The notes under the pieces are model-generated. The model was not told the origin of the DNA, did not search any database, and saw only the letters and a list, made by a program, of their open reading frames with translations. The position numbers were made by a program, and so were the translations under genes. Positions 1 through 10,142 of a DNA stretch of 64,000 nt are shown here, one piece after another; within the stretch, counting starts at the first letter, position 1, and the number at the start of each line of letters is the position of its first letter. The DNA lies in assembly GCA_963663145.1 (NCBI GenBank), contig OY760134.1:2046001-2110000 (forward strand). The letters run 5' to 3'. The stretch is from Azotimanducus sp963663145. Lineage in GTDB: Bacteria; Pseudomonadota; Gammaproteobacteria; Pseudomonadales; Azotimanducaceae.

Positions 1-246
1 GACAAGCGAGGGAATACCGAGTCTCGACACCTCATGCGTACTGCCTGCAGCGCCAGGCACCCGCTCGTCCATGACCATGCCGACACTCGGCCCCTCGTCT
101 TCACCGGAGCCGCTAGGGAGGTTCATGCCCTTGCCTCGCAACAGCCTGGCCTTCTCCTCAAGGCTGAGTGATTCGATCACTTCCTTGAGGGATGCCTGCC
201 CCAATTGGGGCGCTGTGGATGGCACCGATTGATCTTTGCTTTCCAT
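1..246 (-). CDS. Glycoside hydrolase family 3 (beta-glucosidase-like), N-terminal fragment
   Basis: The reading frame starts at an ATG at 246 and runs off the left edge, so only about 82 residues are visible. They include LSLEEKARLLRG and, further on, VPGAAGSTHEVSRLGIPSLV. The first matches the 'sLeEKa.LL.G' opening of GH3 enzymes, and the second matches the conserved 'PGAAGsT...lGIPs' stretch that precedes the 'aDGPaGlR' motif. The family hydrolyses beta-glucosides or other terminal beta-glycosides. There is no obvious signal peptide, so it may be cytoplasmic. It is transcribed away from the TetR-type regulator next to it on the same strand. The active site lies outside the window, so the substrate cannot be inferred. 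Confidence 0.75.
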   Translation of the reverse strand, partial: MESKDQSVPSTAPQLGQASLKEVIESLSLEEKARLLRGKGMNLPSGSGEDEGPSVGMVMDERVPGAAGSTHEVSRLGIPSLV

Positions 247-339
247 GGATACCACTAGAACAAATGCAAATTCATAGCCTGCTCGATTCCAAGCTTGAAT
301 GATCCGAGCAGAACTCTGCTCGGATCAATCGGCAAACCG

Positions 340-981
340 CTAGTTCGCGTCGTTCACGAGAGAGGGTAATAGATAGTGTCGCAAGAGGTCGCGGAGTCGA
401 AACTCATCTGCCGAGAAAGGCGAATCAACCACCTGAAGTGAGGTCGCCACGAAGGTGACCCAATCGGCATAGGCTTGTAAGGTGACACCTTCACGAATTC
501 GGCCTTCAAGCTTGGCGCGGTCGAAGATTGGCCTCACGGAGGTGAGCGCCGCATTGTGAAATTCCGCCAGCGTGGCATTGATGCGCGGCAAGAACTGATC
601 TCGTTGCTCGCCAAAAAGGAGACCGAGTGCCGGCTGAATCTTGAGTTGGCGAAGGAACCACACCATGTCCTCCACGATTTGCACCTCAAGATTCGACTGC
701 TCGTACCATTGCGCCTCGTAGGCGGCAATCATGGCCTCGAAGTCTCGCTTGAGCGCCTGATTCAATACTTCGTCCTGATCGGCGAAATAGCGGTAAAAGG
801 TCGCCCTGCCTACGCCGGATCGAGCAATAATCTCGCTCACTGTTGTTTGCGTGACACCCTGCTCGTGATAAAGCGCTACCGCCGCATCCAAGATGGCCCC
901 TCGCGTGCTCTCTTTGCGCTGCGGTGCTTCTGGCTTGTTTCTCGCGCTCGTGTGAAGCGCGTCTATGGCTGATTGTTCCAC
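340..981 (-). CDS. TetR/AcrR family transcriptional regulator
   Basis: 213 aa from a GTG start. Residues about 25-75 form the canonical TetR DNA-binding domain: TRGAILDAAVALYHEQG, then TTVSEIIARSGVGRATFYRYF, the helix-turn-helix with the signature GRATFYRYF. The remainder is an all-helical ligand-binding and dimerisation domain that is variable in this family. It lies between the GH3 gene and the FAD monooxygenase, all on the minus strand, and probably represses one of these or itself. The family identity is clear. The ligand and the targets are unknown. Confidence 0.93.
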   Translation of the reverse strand: MEQSAIDALHTSARNKPEAPQRKESTRGAILDAAVALYHEQGVTQTTVSEIIARSGVGRATFYRYFADQDEVLNQALKRDFEAMIAAYEAQWYEQSNLEVQIVEDMVWFLRQLKIQPALGLLFGEQRDQFLPRINATLAEFHNAALTSVRPIFDRAKLEGRIREGVTLQAYADWVTFVATSLQVVDSPFSADEFRLRDLLRHYLLPSLVNDAN

Positions 982-1137
982 TCAATATCCAAGCATAGGC
1001 CCCATGCATCCTAGTATGCCGAATGCAGCTACGAGGACCTTGTGACAAAAGCTGCCCGGCAAGATGATTTAGCGCACATTATAAGCCCGACCCAAGCAAG
1101 CGCTTCTGCGGACGTTCCGCGAGTGCCTCAATGCCGC

Positions 1138-2349
1138 TCAGACTTGCGATTCATGCGCGTGCAGCGCATCGTATTCGAATAGACCCGACCAAGGATCACG
1201 TGGTTGCATGAGTTTGAGGGCCAGATTTCTGAATCCGGCCGACACCCCACGCATATGAAAGAGGCGGCCATTTCTTCGCGAACCCCGTTGGACTCGCGCG
1301 GTGCGATTGCGGCGCAGGTTTGCATAGATGACCAGTTCCGCCGCGATCTGACTCGCACTCTCGGCGCGATCTAGACAGCGCGCCAAGACCGCTCCGTCCT
1401 CTATGGCCATGGCCGCACCTTGCGCCATGAAGGGGAGTGTCGGGTGACAGGCATCTCCAAGCAGGGTGACAGGTCCCCTACCCCAACGAGGCATGGGCAT
1501 TCGATCGAAGAGCGCCCACTTGTAGAGACTGTCTCGTTCAGCGCTGTCGATGAGCGTCTGTATATCCTCATGCCAGCCTTGGAAGGCTTGTTTGAGTTCT
1601 TCGTGGCTGCCGCGCTCGTTCCATGACTCGACTTCCCATCCACGCTTCTCGACCACGCACACGCAATTGACCATTTCCCCACCGCGCACGAAATAATGCA
1701 CAAAATGACTTCCGGGACCCCACCAAGCCGTCGCCACAGGCCTGACCATCCCGTCTGGAAGCCGTGAAGCAGGCACTAACGCCCGCCAGGCCACATTGCC
1801 AGTGAAGCGAGGCGATTCGGCCCCAAACAGTGATTCGCGCACTACAGAGCGTATGCCGTCCGCGCCGATCAACAGATCAGCCACCTCAGATGTTTCGCGA
1901 CCGCATTGAAGGGAGAAGACGCGTACCCCATGACCGTGTTCGGCAAACCCAGTGACCCTTGCATCCGTCACGAGCTCAATTGATTCCTGCATGTTGGCAA
2001 CCGAGACAAGCGCCTCGATAAGATCTGCCCGATGCACATGAAGGTAGGGAACCCCGTGAACTGTCTCCATCTGCTCCCCGAGTGGGGATTCGGCAAGCAC
2101 CGCACCAGTCTTCCACCCGCGAACTTGCGTACCTTCCGGAACGAAGCAGCACTCGCGCAAGGGTCCCTCCAAACCCAGCGAGAATAGAACCCGCATCGCG
2201 TTGGGTGAGAGTTGAATGCCGGCTCCAACTTCGCCAAACTCGCCGGCCTGCTCGAAGAGCTTGACTTCACACCCCTGGGATGCCAAGGACAAAGCGGCGG
2301 ACAGCCCACCAATACCGCCGCCCGAAATGAGTACGCTCTTGCGATTCAC
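1138..2349 (-). CDS. FAD-dependent aromatic-ring monooxygenase (salicylate/3-hydroxybenzoate hydroxylase type)
   Basis: 403 aa, a group A flavoprotein monooxygenase. It has the N-terminal dinucleotide-binding motif GGGIGGLSAAL, a central DG motif (LLIGADGIRSVVR) and the GD motif GDACHPTLPFMAQGAAMA that binds the FAD ribityl chain. Such enzymes hydroxylate aromatic acids with NAD(P)H and O2 in the cytoplasm. I chose the GTG at 2349 because AAAGGA lies six bases upstream and because the family normally starts just before GGGIGG. An ATG at 2400 would add 17 residues. It is divergent from the SDR at 2532 with about 180 bp between them, so the two may share regulation. The substrate cannot be read from the sequence. 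Confidence 0.9.
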   Translation of the reverse strand: MNRKSVLISGGGIGGLSAALSLASQGCEVKLFEQAGEFGEVGAGIQLSPNAMRVLFSLGLEGPLRECCFVPEGTQVRGWKTGAVLAESPLGEQMETVHGVPYLHVHRADLIEALVSVANMQESIELVTDARVTGFAEHGHGVRVFSLQCGRETSEVADLLIGADGIRSVVRESLFGAESPRFTGNVAWRALVPASRLPDGMVRPVATAWWGPGSHFVHYFVRGGEMVNCVCVVEKRGWEVESWNERGSHEELKQAFQGWHEDIQTLIDSAERDSLYKWALFDRMPMPRWGRGPVTLLGDACHPTLPFMAQGAAMAIEDGAVLARCLDRAESASQIAAELVIYANLRRNRTARVQRGSRRNGRLFHMRGVSAGFRNLALKLMQPRDPWSGLFEYDALHAHESQV

Positions 2350-2531
2350 GACGCGTCCTTTGAAGCTGAATCGAACGTTTCGATCATCGCCTCTTGACAT
2401 TTCGCTTCAGCCTAAGCTGACTAGAGGTCCTTTGAGCGAATGAAAATCGGACAAGCACACTTTGCGCACCCAAATTTGCGTAGTATTGCCCACTTTCACG
2501 GACTTCACGACGGCACAGAGGATTCGCAAGC

Positions 2532-3437
<906 letters not shown>

Positions 3438-3505
3438 GTCGAATGCAGTGAATCGGATTGACAGCGCCGAAACGAACCACTACACGCTAAGGAGACCACG
3501 CACTT

Positions 3506-4378
3506 ATGAAAGTCGCATTGGCATTTGCCAGCAGCATGTGCAATGAAGGCGCAGCCGCGCTTGAGGTGTGCCGACGCGCCCAAGCAGCAGGATTCGAATC
3601 GGTTTGGGGTGGAGAGCATGTGATCATGCCGGATGCCATCGAATCAAAATACCCCTACTCCGCCGATGGCAAGATTCCGGCCGAACCTGAGACCTCCATT
3701 CCCGACCCCCTCATTTGGCTCGCGTTCGCAGCGGCCGCCGCTCCGTCGCTTCGCCTCGGCACTTGCATACTGATCGTGCCGCAACGGAATCCTTTGGTGC
3801 TCGCCAAGGAGTTGGCCACGCTCGACAGGCTCTCTGGTGGACGCCTAGAGATCGGAATCGGCGTGGGATGGATGAAGGAGGAATTCGATGCCTTGGGCGT
3901 ACCCTGGGAACGCAGAGGTGCGCGCAACGATGAATATATCGCGGCCATGCGCGCCCTCTGGGCCGGTCCGCACGCGGAGTTTCATGGCGAGTTCGTGAAC
4001 TTTGAACCGGTCACCTGCAGCCCTCGCCCCGTCAACGGAACTATCCCCATCCTGGTGGGCGGGGATAGCGATGCCGCCATTCGCCGCACGGTTCGGATTG
4101 CCGACGGCTATTTCCCGGGAGAAGGGGATCCAGAACGCTTGGGCGCCTTGCTGGCTCGTCTGCACCAAGCGGCCGAAGACGCTGACCGGGATCCCAAGAG
4201 CATTCAAATCAATGCGATGTTCGGGGCACACATGGCGGATCCGCTGCCGGCGATCGAGCGACTGGCACAGATGGGCGTGGAGCGCATCATGGTGCCCGGG
4301 TTCTTCTTCATGGGACCCGGCGGGCTTGACAGATTGAGCGAGTTCGGCGAACAGGTGATTCAACAGCTTGACAGCTAA
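3506..4378 (+). CDS. LLM-class flavin/F420-dependent oxidoreductase
   Basis: 290 aa with the bacterial luciferase-like TIM-barrel fold. The N-terminus MKVALAFASSM leads into GFESVWGGEHV, then the typical LSGGRLEIGIGVGWMKEEF motif and a late ILVGGDSDAA. This composition fits the F420-dependent subfamily often labelled TIGR03619, though FMN use cannot be excluded. AAGGAG lies upstream of the ATG. It follows the SDR at 2532 and is likely co-transcribed with it. There are four members of this superfamily in the window. The substrate is unknown. Confidence 0.9.
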   Translation: MKVALAFASSMCNEGAAALEVCRRAQAAGFESVWGGEHVIMPDAIESKYPYSADGKIPAEPETSIPDPLIWLAFAAAAAPSLRLGTCILIVPQRNPLVLAKELATLDRLSGGRLEIGIGVGWMKEEFDALGVPWERRGARNDEYIAAMRALWAGPHAEFHGEFVNFEPVTCSPRPVNGTIPILVGGDSDAAIRRTVRIADGYFPGEGDPERLGALLARLHQAAEDADRDPKSIQINAMFGAHMADPLPAIERLAQMGVERIMVPGFFFMGPGGLDRLSEFGEQVIQQLDS

Positions 4379-4601
4379 TGCAAACAGCAAGTCTTCAGCC
4401 ACCGGTTGATACAATTTTCGAAGTCAACGCAATAGGGCACACAGCAAAGAATTTTGCGTTCAGTTATCGTTCATTTCCAGAGTGTCACCATGCACTCGAG
4501 CTCGATGGGCAAGGCAAAACTCAGCACCTGTCCGGGGCCTTACAAGTCAAGCGCGACGGAGACTACTCGCGCCCCTCGCACAACACACGGAGAACATAAC
4601 A

Positions 4602-5903
4602 ATGACGACCGATTTGAGGCTTCAAGAGCGATACGCTGGCGCGGTCACGCGTTATCTCTTACTGTTCACCTCGACTGTGCTCGGATGCGCGACCATCGCA
4701 GCAGCGCACGCGCAAAGCGATTTGGATGGCGTGGTCTCTTCCTCCAGCGAAGTGGTGCGAGTGCCGCTGTTCTTGTCCGGATTCAACCCCGATCGGCAGG
4801 GTCTCGTGCGCATTATCAACCATTCCGAAGTATCCGGCGGCGTCGCCATTTACGCCATCGACGAAACTGGTGCGCGATTCGGCCCGGTCAACCTGCTGAT
4901 GTCGGCGAATTCCGCTTCTCAACTTACCTCGAGCGACCTAGCTTGGGGCAATCCCGTGAAAGGCGTGTTCGGCACCCTAGGGTTTGGTGTGGGTGACTGG
5001 CGCCTGGAGATCGAGAGCGAACTCGATATTGCCGCATTCTCCTATGCCCGCACGCCGGACGGCTTCATAAGCCGACTCGACGCCGCAGCCACCGTGGATG
5101 ACAATATCGCATGCGCCATCGCCTACTTCAATCCCGCCAGCGAGCCCACCCACGCGAGCTCGCTGCGATTGACAAACCTAGGTGCCGAAGCATCACAAGT
5201 GGTGATTTCTGGGTTGGATGATGCAGGACAGCCCGCCGCAGCCGGCGCAGTGAATCTCAGCCTCGCGTCGGGCGAGTCGCGCAGGCTTTCTTCACGTGAC
5301 CTCGAATATGGTGCCACCGGCCTTCGCGGACAATTCGGAACCGGAATTGGCATCTGGCGATTGTCGGTCATCGCCAACCAACCGCTGCAGGTTATGAACC
5401 TCTTGGAGGGCCCCGTCGGCATCCTATCGGTGCCCGCCGACTGCCACGATGTTGGACAAGATGCCGGAGGACAAGGACATTCCATCAGCGCAATTGTCAA
5501 CCCCTCGGGGCCCGGTATGCCGGACCAGCCGGGGAATGACGACGCCGACTCGGGTACGCCGATCGAGGACATTGATTGGATCACCGACCCCTACGAACTC
5601 GTTGCCGCGGGCATCCAAGGCGACAGTCTCAAGGTGACCGTCTCCTACGGCGGCGGCTGCCGCGACCACAAGTTCGACTTGGAGTTCGCGGATGCCATCA
5701 TGATGATGGACCCGCCACGCCTTCAAGCCACCCTACTGCATGATGCCGACAACGACCCCTGCGAGGCGTGGCTCACCGAAGACTTGGCGTTTGATCTGAC
5801 GCCGGTGAAGGCGTTGCATGGCGGCGGAGCTGGCGGCGGCACGGTGGTACTACAGCTCATCTCGGCAGACGGCAGCCAACGCGACCTCGTTTACACCTTT
5901 TAA
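4602..5903 (+). CDS. Secreted protein of unknown function
   Basis: 433 aa. The ATG at 4602 is preceded by GGAGA and opens a clear signal peptide: a basic N-terminus, the hydrophobic run YLLLFTSTVLG and a cleavage site after AHAQ. The mature part has two related beta-rich segments (around residues 40-140 and 150-250) containing 'RIINHSE...VAIYAIDETGARFGPV' and 'LRLTNLGAEASQVVISGLDDAGQ', each followed by a 'L.S.DL..G..G..G.FGTG.G.WRL' pattern, so it is an internally duplicated protein. A linker rich in Gly, Pro and Asp follows, then a C-terminal domain with two Cys residues. I do not recognise a named family. A periplasmic or surface location is inferred. Confidence 0.8.
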   Translation: MTTDLRLQERYAGAVTRYLLLFTSTVLGCATIAAAHAQSDLDGVVSSSSEVVRVPLFLSGFNPDRQGLVRIINHSEVSGGVAIYAIDETGARFGPVNLLMSANSASQLTSSDLAWGNPVKGVFGTLGFGVGDWRLEIESELDIAAFSYARTPDGFISRLDAAATVDDNIACAIAYFNPASEPTHASSLRLTNLGAEASQVVISGLDDAGQPAAAGAVNLSLASGESRRLSSRDLEYGATGLRGQFGTGIGIWRLSVIANQPLQVMNLLEGPVGILSVPADCHDVGQDAGGQGHSISAIVNPSGPGMPDQPGNDDADSGTPIEDIDWITDPYELVAAGIQGDSLKVTVSYGGGCRDHKFDLEFADAIMMMDPPRLQATLLHDADNDPCEAWLTEDLAFDLTPVKALHGGGAGGGTVVLQLISADGSQRDLVYTF

Positions 5904-5916
5904 CCACTTCCTGCCT

Positions 5917-5950
5917 GGTGAGCCTCCGATCCATTCGGCGGGGGCTCACC
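5917..5950 (+). terminator. Hairpin after the secreted-protein gene, possible terminator
   Basis: GGTGAGCCTCC (5917-5927) pairs with GGGGGCTCACC (5940-5950), an 11-bp stem with one G-U pair and a 12-nt loop, starting 14 bp after the stop codon. The following bases GATTTCTTG contain only a weak T run, so it may be a poor intrinsic terminator or an mRNA-stabilising hairpin. Confidence 0.5.
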
Positions 5951-6401
5951 GATTTCTTGTGGCTTGGATATTCAACTGCACAAATTGCGACGAGACATTT
6001 CCGATTGCGCGCCTCGTATAAGCCACCGCAATCACAGCAACTTCATCGATCATGCCGATTCCGATGGACCGATCTTCGCCATAATCTTGCCGATCATCCT
6101 TCCATGCGAGAACAGGTCGCTCGAAAATTCGGCGTGCGAGTTCAAAACTGACGCCATGTTTTCTGACATTGGACCGGTTCTTGTCATGGTCTCATTGGAA
6201 CTCCATAGGCTATGACTACAATATGTAATTCTGGGTTTCAAGGGTTTTGTCCTTTCAAATCCTTGTTCTCAATGCTTCTGTTCCGTTACGTATAGAACGG
6301 CAAGCCCGCATTCTGAAAATGTAGATTTGCAGATGGAGCAGCGGCTGCAAACAATTCATCTTGTGCGTAAGGCGTGACCCAAAGGTTGCGACGCGGGAAT
6401 C
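5951..6401. other. Intergenic region without a convincing gene
   Basis: About 450 bp between converging genes. Short open frames occur on both strands, but none has a recognisable domain, a good start signal or convincing codon use. No tRNA, strong hairpin or repeat was seen. Confidence 0.5.
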
Positions 6402-7538
6402 TCAGAGACACCTATAGAACGTCTGCACCAGATCGTAGGATCGGCGATCGCCAAGGATATTGTCAACCATCTTGTTCATCACGAAGGATGCCGAGACTCG
6501 AGCATCCTGATCAACAAGCACGGACGATCCTCCCCATCCGCCCCAGTATCCCGTATTGGGGTTTGGTGACATGGGGACCATATCCGAGTTCATGCCGAAT
6601 CCGAGGCCGAAGCGAATCGGCACACCCAATACCAAGTCCTTTCCGGAGATTCGCTCTATCAATGCGGACCTGGCGGTCGCCTCGCTCATCAAGGTCACGC
6701 CGAAGGCCGTGCCGCCGCAGGCCAATGGTGTCTGCAGCCGGGCGATTGCCCGAGCATTGCCATGACCATTGGCGGCGGGAATTTCAGCCTTGCGCCAGCC
6801 AGGGGTTCGGCTGATCTTAGCGCTTCCAGCAGATGGGCTTCTAAAGGTTCGAGCCGCAATCGAATCTTCCGCCACCAAGCTCAGGGCACCGGAAGGCGCA
6901 TCCGGTGGAATCAGGTTTCCGATTCGATGGAACTCGGTCTCCGGCACACCAATGTAGAAATCGGCATCCAACGGTTCGGCAATTTCTTCACGAAAGAACC
7001 TGCCGAGAGATTTGCCCGTCACCCGCCGCACCAATTCACCGATCAGAAAACCCTGGGTCACGGCGTGATACCCGCTTGCGGTACCCGGTTCCCACCAAGG
7101 CGTCTGCGCCGCCAGCAGGCCTGTGATGTACTCCCAGTCATAGAGATCTTCCACACCCACCTTCTCGTTGAGACCCGAGAGACCGGCCGCATGGGACATG
7201 AAATGCCATACCAGCACCCCTTGCTTGCCATTCTGGGCAAATTCCGGCCAGTAGTCTGCGACGGGCGCGTCGAAATCAATGAGTCCGCGTGAGCAAAGCA
7301 CCAGCGCACAGAGAAACGACATGGTCTTGGTGCTGCTATAAACGTTGACAATGGTGTCTCTGTGCCATGGGATCCGCCGCTCTTCGTCGAGATGCCCTCC
7401 CCAGATATCGATCACCATCTCACCGTCAATGCTGACCGCGAAGCTTGCGCCCAGATCCTCACCCTTCGCTATGTTTTCCGCGAACTTGTCGCGCACCGCA
7501 TTGAAGTGAGTATCCCAATTTCCTTTTATTTCCGTCAT
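6402..7538 (-). CDS. Serine hydrolase of the beta-lactamase/class C esterase family
   Basis: 378 aa starting at ATG 7538. The SxxK motif is in VNVYSSTKTMSFLCAL, near residue 70, placing the catalytic Ser and Lys. A Tyr in TASGYHAVTQGFLIGELV gives the YxN-like second element of this fold, and W-G-GSS near the C-terminus fits the third. There is no signal peptide, so it is probably a cytoplasmic esterase or lactonase of the EstB type rather than a resistance enzyme. It converges with the secreted-protein gene. The substrate is unknown. Confidence 0.87.
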   Translation of the reverse strand: MTEIKGNWDTHFNAVRDKFAENIAKGEDLGASFAVSIDGEMVIDIWGGHLDEERRIPWHRDTIVNVYSSTKTMSFLCALVLCSRGLIDFDAPVADYWPEFAQNGKQGVLVWHFMSHAAGLSGLNEKVGVEDLYDWEYITGLLAAQTPWWEPGTASGYHAVTQGFLIGELVRRVTGKSLGRFFREEIAEPLDADFYIGVPETEFHRIGNLIPPDAPSGALSLVAEDSIAARTFRSPSAGSAKISRTPGWRKAEIPAANGHGNARAIARLQTPLACGGTAFGVTLMSEATARSALIERISGKDLVLGVPIRFGLGFGMNSDMVPMSPNPNTGYWGGWGGSSVLVDQDARVSASFVMNKMVDNILGDRRSYDLVQTFYRCL

Positions 7539-7885
7539 GGCGTTCCTTGCCTGAATGGGCTGATTGCGTACTGTAACGTCCTAGCGAGGCGAGGTGTCCA
7601 AGCCGCGGGAAAGCGAAGAAAGGGATAACTCTCCTCTTGTTCGGTTGATTCCTAATCTGTTCTGCAACAACAATTGGGATACGCGGATTCGCACGCTGGT
7701 AGAACGCCTGGTTTGCGCGAATTCCGTGAGAACATTGTTATCGATTGGTGACTCGCTCGTTCGGCGATCGAAGAACATCTGGTTAAATCTGCAACAACGC
7801 AACGACATCCAGAGGGCATTGAACACGCCAAATCGTCGCGCACGGATCAACAGAGCCAAACCGGTCGCGGGCTAGCTCGAGCGAA
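7539..7885. other. Intergenic region without a convincing gene
   Basis: About 350 bp between two minus-strand genes. A 93-codon plus-strand frame (7594-7875) is open but matches nothing I recognise and lacks a good ribosome site, so I do not call it. It presumably holds the promoter of the serine hydrolase. Confidence 0.45.
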
Positions 7886-8311
7886 TCAAAAGATCTCCGA
7901 GACCGTATCCTCCAACTCCCAAAACGCCCGCAGGGACAGAAGTTTCCCCGCCTCGTTCACCCTGTACACCGTCACCAACTCGGTGCGAAAGACGTTGCCG
8001 GCAGCGTCCTTTGTCGTGATCGTACCGACATTGGCACATTCATTGCCGCAAGCCATGCTGTGACGAATGTGAAACCGAACATTCTGCGGGGCGATGACCT
8101 TGTCGTAGAAGGCGGTGATCGCGGTGATGCCACGATGCCCACGTCCCTGTTCATCGAGTGGCGAGGGACCAACCGGATCTTCAATGATGGCGTCTTCGTC
8201 CCACATGGCTAGCCATGTCTCCCTATCTTTCGATTCAATCGCTTGAATCGAATTGATCGCGGCGGTTCTGGCTGGATGTTCCCTCGCGTTCAAAAGTAGA
8301 TGATGGCCCAT
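7886..8311 (-). CDS. SnoaL-like / NTF2-fold protein
   Basis: 141 aa. The pattern IQAIESKDRETWLAMWDEDAIIEDPVGPSPLDEQGRGHRGITAITAF is typical of the cone-shaped NTF2/SnoaL/ketosteroid-isomerase superfamily, and the C-terminal half carries its antiparallel strands (FHIRHSMACG, VFRTELVTVYRVNEAGKLLSLRAFWE). Members are isomerases, cyclases, hydrolases or binding proteins. The DPVG segment and the nearby steroid- or lipid-type enzymes suggest a ketosteroid-isomerase-like role, but this is only inference. The ATG is at 8311. Confidence 0.82.
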   Translation of the reverse strand: MGHHLLLNAREHPARTAAINSIQAIESKDRETWLAMWDEDAIIEDPVGPSPLDEQGRGHRGITAITAFYDKVIAPQNVRFHIRHSMACGNECANVGTITTKDAAGNVFRTELVTVYRVNEAGKLLSLRAFWELEDTVSEIF

Positions 8312-8432
8312 GCTTCGCTCCTCGTTAGATCAATTATTCCGTTTGGGAAGCTATTGCCGACTTGGCATCGGCCAAGTTTCCAGATCGTTCGTCGCCTATT
8401 CGTACAGCGCTGATCTTCAAAGCGTCTTAAGG

Positions 8433-8505
8433 CTCCGCCTGCTGGGCTCGAACCAGCGACCCGCTGATTAACAGTCAGCTGCTCTACCTACTGAGCTAAG
8501 GCGGA
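8433..8505 (-). tRNA. tRNA-Asn (anticodon GTT)
   Basis: 73 nt, a full cloverleaf. Acceptor stem TCCGCCT/AGGCGGA, D-arm with AGTAGGTA, anticodon stem GCTGA/TCAGC around loop CTGTTAA (anticodon at 8470-8472), T-arm GCTGG-TTCGAGC-CCAGC, discriminator G. The CCA tail is not encoded; the next bases are CCT. Confidence 0.97.
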
Positions 8506-8605
8506 AGCGGGAGGATTTATTGTACCTTGCCTTTTTCATTCGATGAACAATTCTGGGACATCACACGAGATCGCTTCGACGCACCGGAAGAAGGCTGGGC
8601 GCCAT

Positions 8606-9433
8606 TCAAGAGCCCACAAACTTCGCTGGTCGTTTCTCGGCAAACGACTGAACCGCCTCTTTGAAGTCATTCGACCTCACCAGATTCATGACAGACATAA
8701 GCACATGGTGCGAATGGCTCTCGAAGTCTTGCGTGAGTCCGTGGCGAAACAGGCGCTTCATGTCCATCACGGCAAGTGGGGCGTTCGAACTGATCTTTTC
8801 TGCCCATTTGGTCACCTCGCTCATCAGTTCCGAGGCCGGCACGGCGCGATTGACCAAACCAAGCTCGACACAGCGCTCGGCCGAGAGTCGGTCGCCGAGC
8901 AAGGCGACTTCGCAGGCCTTGGCCCATCCGAGCAAGCGCGGCAAGTACCAAGTTCCACCGCTCTCAGGAATGATTCCCATCTTCACAAAAGCAGGTGCGA
9001 TATAGGTGTCATCGCTCATCAAGCGAAGGTCGCAGCCAAGCGCGAGATCCAAGCCGTAGCCAGCCGCAACACCATTGATCGCCGCAATCACCGGCGTATC
9101 CATGCGCTGTAGTGTGACGGTACAAATCTCACGCGTGGAAACATGCGCCGACCCGTCACTCGAAGCCAACTGCCCGCTGATGCCCTGCCCTGCGGCGGCC
9201 TGTTTCAAATCAAGCCCGGAACAGAATCCACGTCCCTGTCCCGTGAGCACCACGACCCTGACGTTCTTTTCATCTTCGGCGGCTTTCAGTTCATCATTGA
9301 GCTGAATCAACATCTTCGGGGTGATGGCGTTCATCGCTTCTGGGCGATTGAGCTTTATCGAGCGAACTGCACCCGTATCTTCGATGAGTATGGGATCGGT
9401 GTCACTCACTTCTTTCTCTCCTTCTGAATTCAT
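8606..9433 (-). CDS. Enoyl-CoA hydratase/isomerase family (crotonase) protein
   Basis: 275 aa. It shows the crotonase pattern: LNRPEAMNAITPKML near residue 30, the oxyanion-hole segments GQGRGFCSGLDL and ITAINGVAAGYGLDLALGCDLRL, and FVKMGIIPESGGTWYLPRLLG. The Glu in the 'PESGG' segment corresponds to a catalytic acid of enoyl-CoA hydratases. The C-terminal helices are normal. The enzyme hydrates or isomerises CoA thioesters in the cytoplasm. It stands alone between the tRNA-Asn and the RES/Xre pair. The substrate is not known. Confidence 0.92.
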   Translation of the reverse strand: MNSEGEKEVSDTDPILIEDTGAVRSIKLNRPEAMNAITPKMLIQLNDELKAAEDEKNVRVVVLTGQGRGFCSGLDLKQAAAGQGISGQLASSDGSAHVSTREICTVTLQRMDTPVIAAINGVAAGYGLDLALGCDLRLMSDDTYIAPAFVKMGIIPESGGTWYLPRLLGWAKACEVALLGDRLSAERCVELGLVNRAVPASELMSEVTKWAEKISSNAPLAVMDMKRLFRHGLTQDFESHSHHVLMSVMNLVRSNDFKEAVQSFAEKRPAKFVGS

Positions 9434-9674
9434 ATCAAGTCTTCGAACCCCCCAGGGTGCGCGCCAGCAAGCGCAAAGCCCCTAGTGGCTGGGCATTCTA
9501 TACAAGCAGGCGCAAGTAGTATTCTCGCGCCTCGCTGGTCATTGCCGGTGTCAGCACGAGATTCGGCGTGCGCAAATACCCCTTATTGAAATCATCATGC
9601 GATATGACAGCTTCTATCCAGAGCAGGATGGTCGCCCAAGGAAATGGCATCGGGAGGTCGGTGTGAATGAAGCT

Positions 9675-10142
9675 TCAAGAACGGAGTCTTGTGTCTAGCT
9701 CAAACCGAGCAATCTCGGAAACCCCAATCCGCGCAGCGTCCGCGTGGCGATGGTTCACGAGGAGGTTTCTATCATTTGATTCAGGCACCGGCACAATGAC
9801 GGACGGAACCATGAGCAGACAGGCCGATACCGTATCGAGCCATGCAGTCCCAATACTTTGCGTGAATTCTTGCCGGTCTCGCCAACCCGCAGGTAGATCC
9901 GGCAATTCGACTGTTTCAATCTTGACATCGTCGGGCACCCCGTAACGCACGAGCAAGCTATCGTCAGGGAACACATTGAGTTCATTCATGTGCGCAAGCT
10001 TTTCCAGCGCACAGAGCGCTGGACCGGTCGCGCAATAGGTGACGAGCCGTCCCAACTCATTCCATCGTCCGGCCTGACCGAGACCAAAGCCACCATCAAA
10101 TCGCTGCGCGAACTTCGCGCTTGAGATCCGCCATATCCACAT
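9675..10142 (-). CDS. RES-domain toxin
   Basis: 155 aa. The opening MWIWRISSAKFAQRFDG leads into GRWNELGRLVTYCATGPALCALEKLAHM, the core RES pattern with its conserved Arg, Tyr and Glu. A late Ser lies in ACLLMVPSVIVP, and ESNDRNLLVNHRHADAARI matches the family's C-terminal 'N.LlNp.Hp...i' motif. RES toxins degrade or consume NAD+. The ATG overlaps the antitoxin stop as TGATG, so the pair is translationally coupled with the antitoxin first. A longer upstream frame exists but would run through the antitoxin gene, so it is rejected. The protein is intact, about the family's usual length. Confidence 0.88.
   Translation of the reverse strand: MWIWRISSAKFAQRFDGGFGLGQAGRWNELGRLVTYCATGPALCALEKLAHMNELNVFPDDSLLVRYGVPDDVKIETVELPDLPAGWRDRQEFTQSIGTAWLDTVSACLLMVPSVIVPVPESNDRNLLVNHRHADAARIGVSEIARFELDTRLRS

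Noticed and set aside
7594..7875. 93-codon plus-strand frame
   Set aside because: No recognisable domain, start signal or supporting context.
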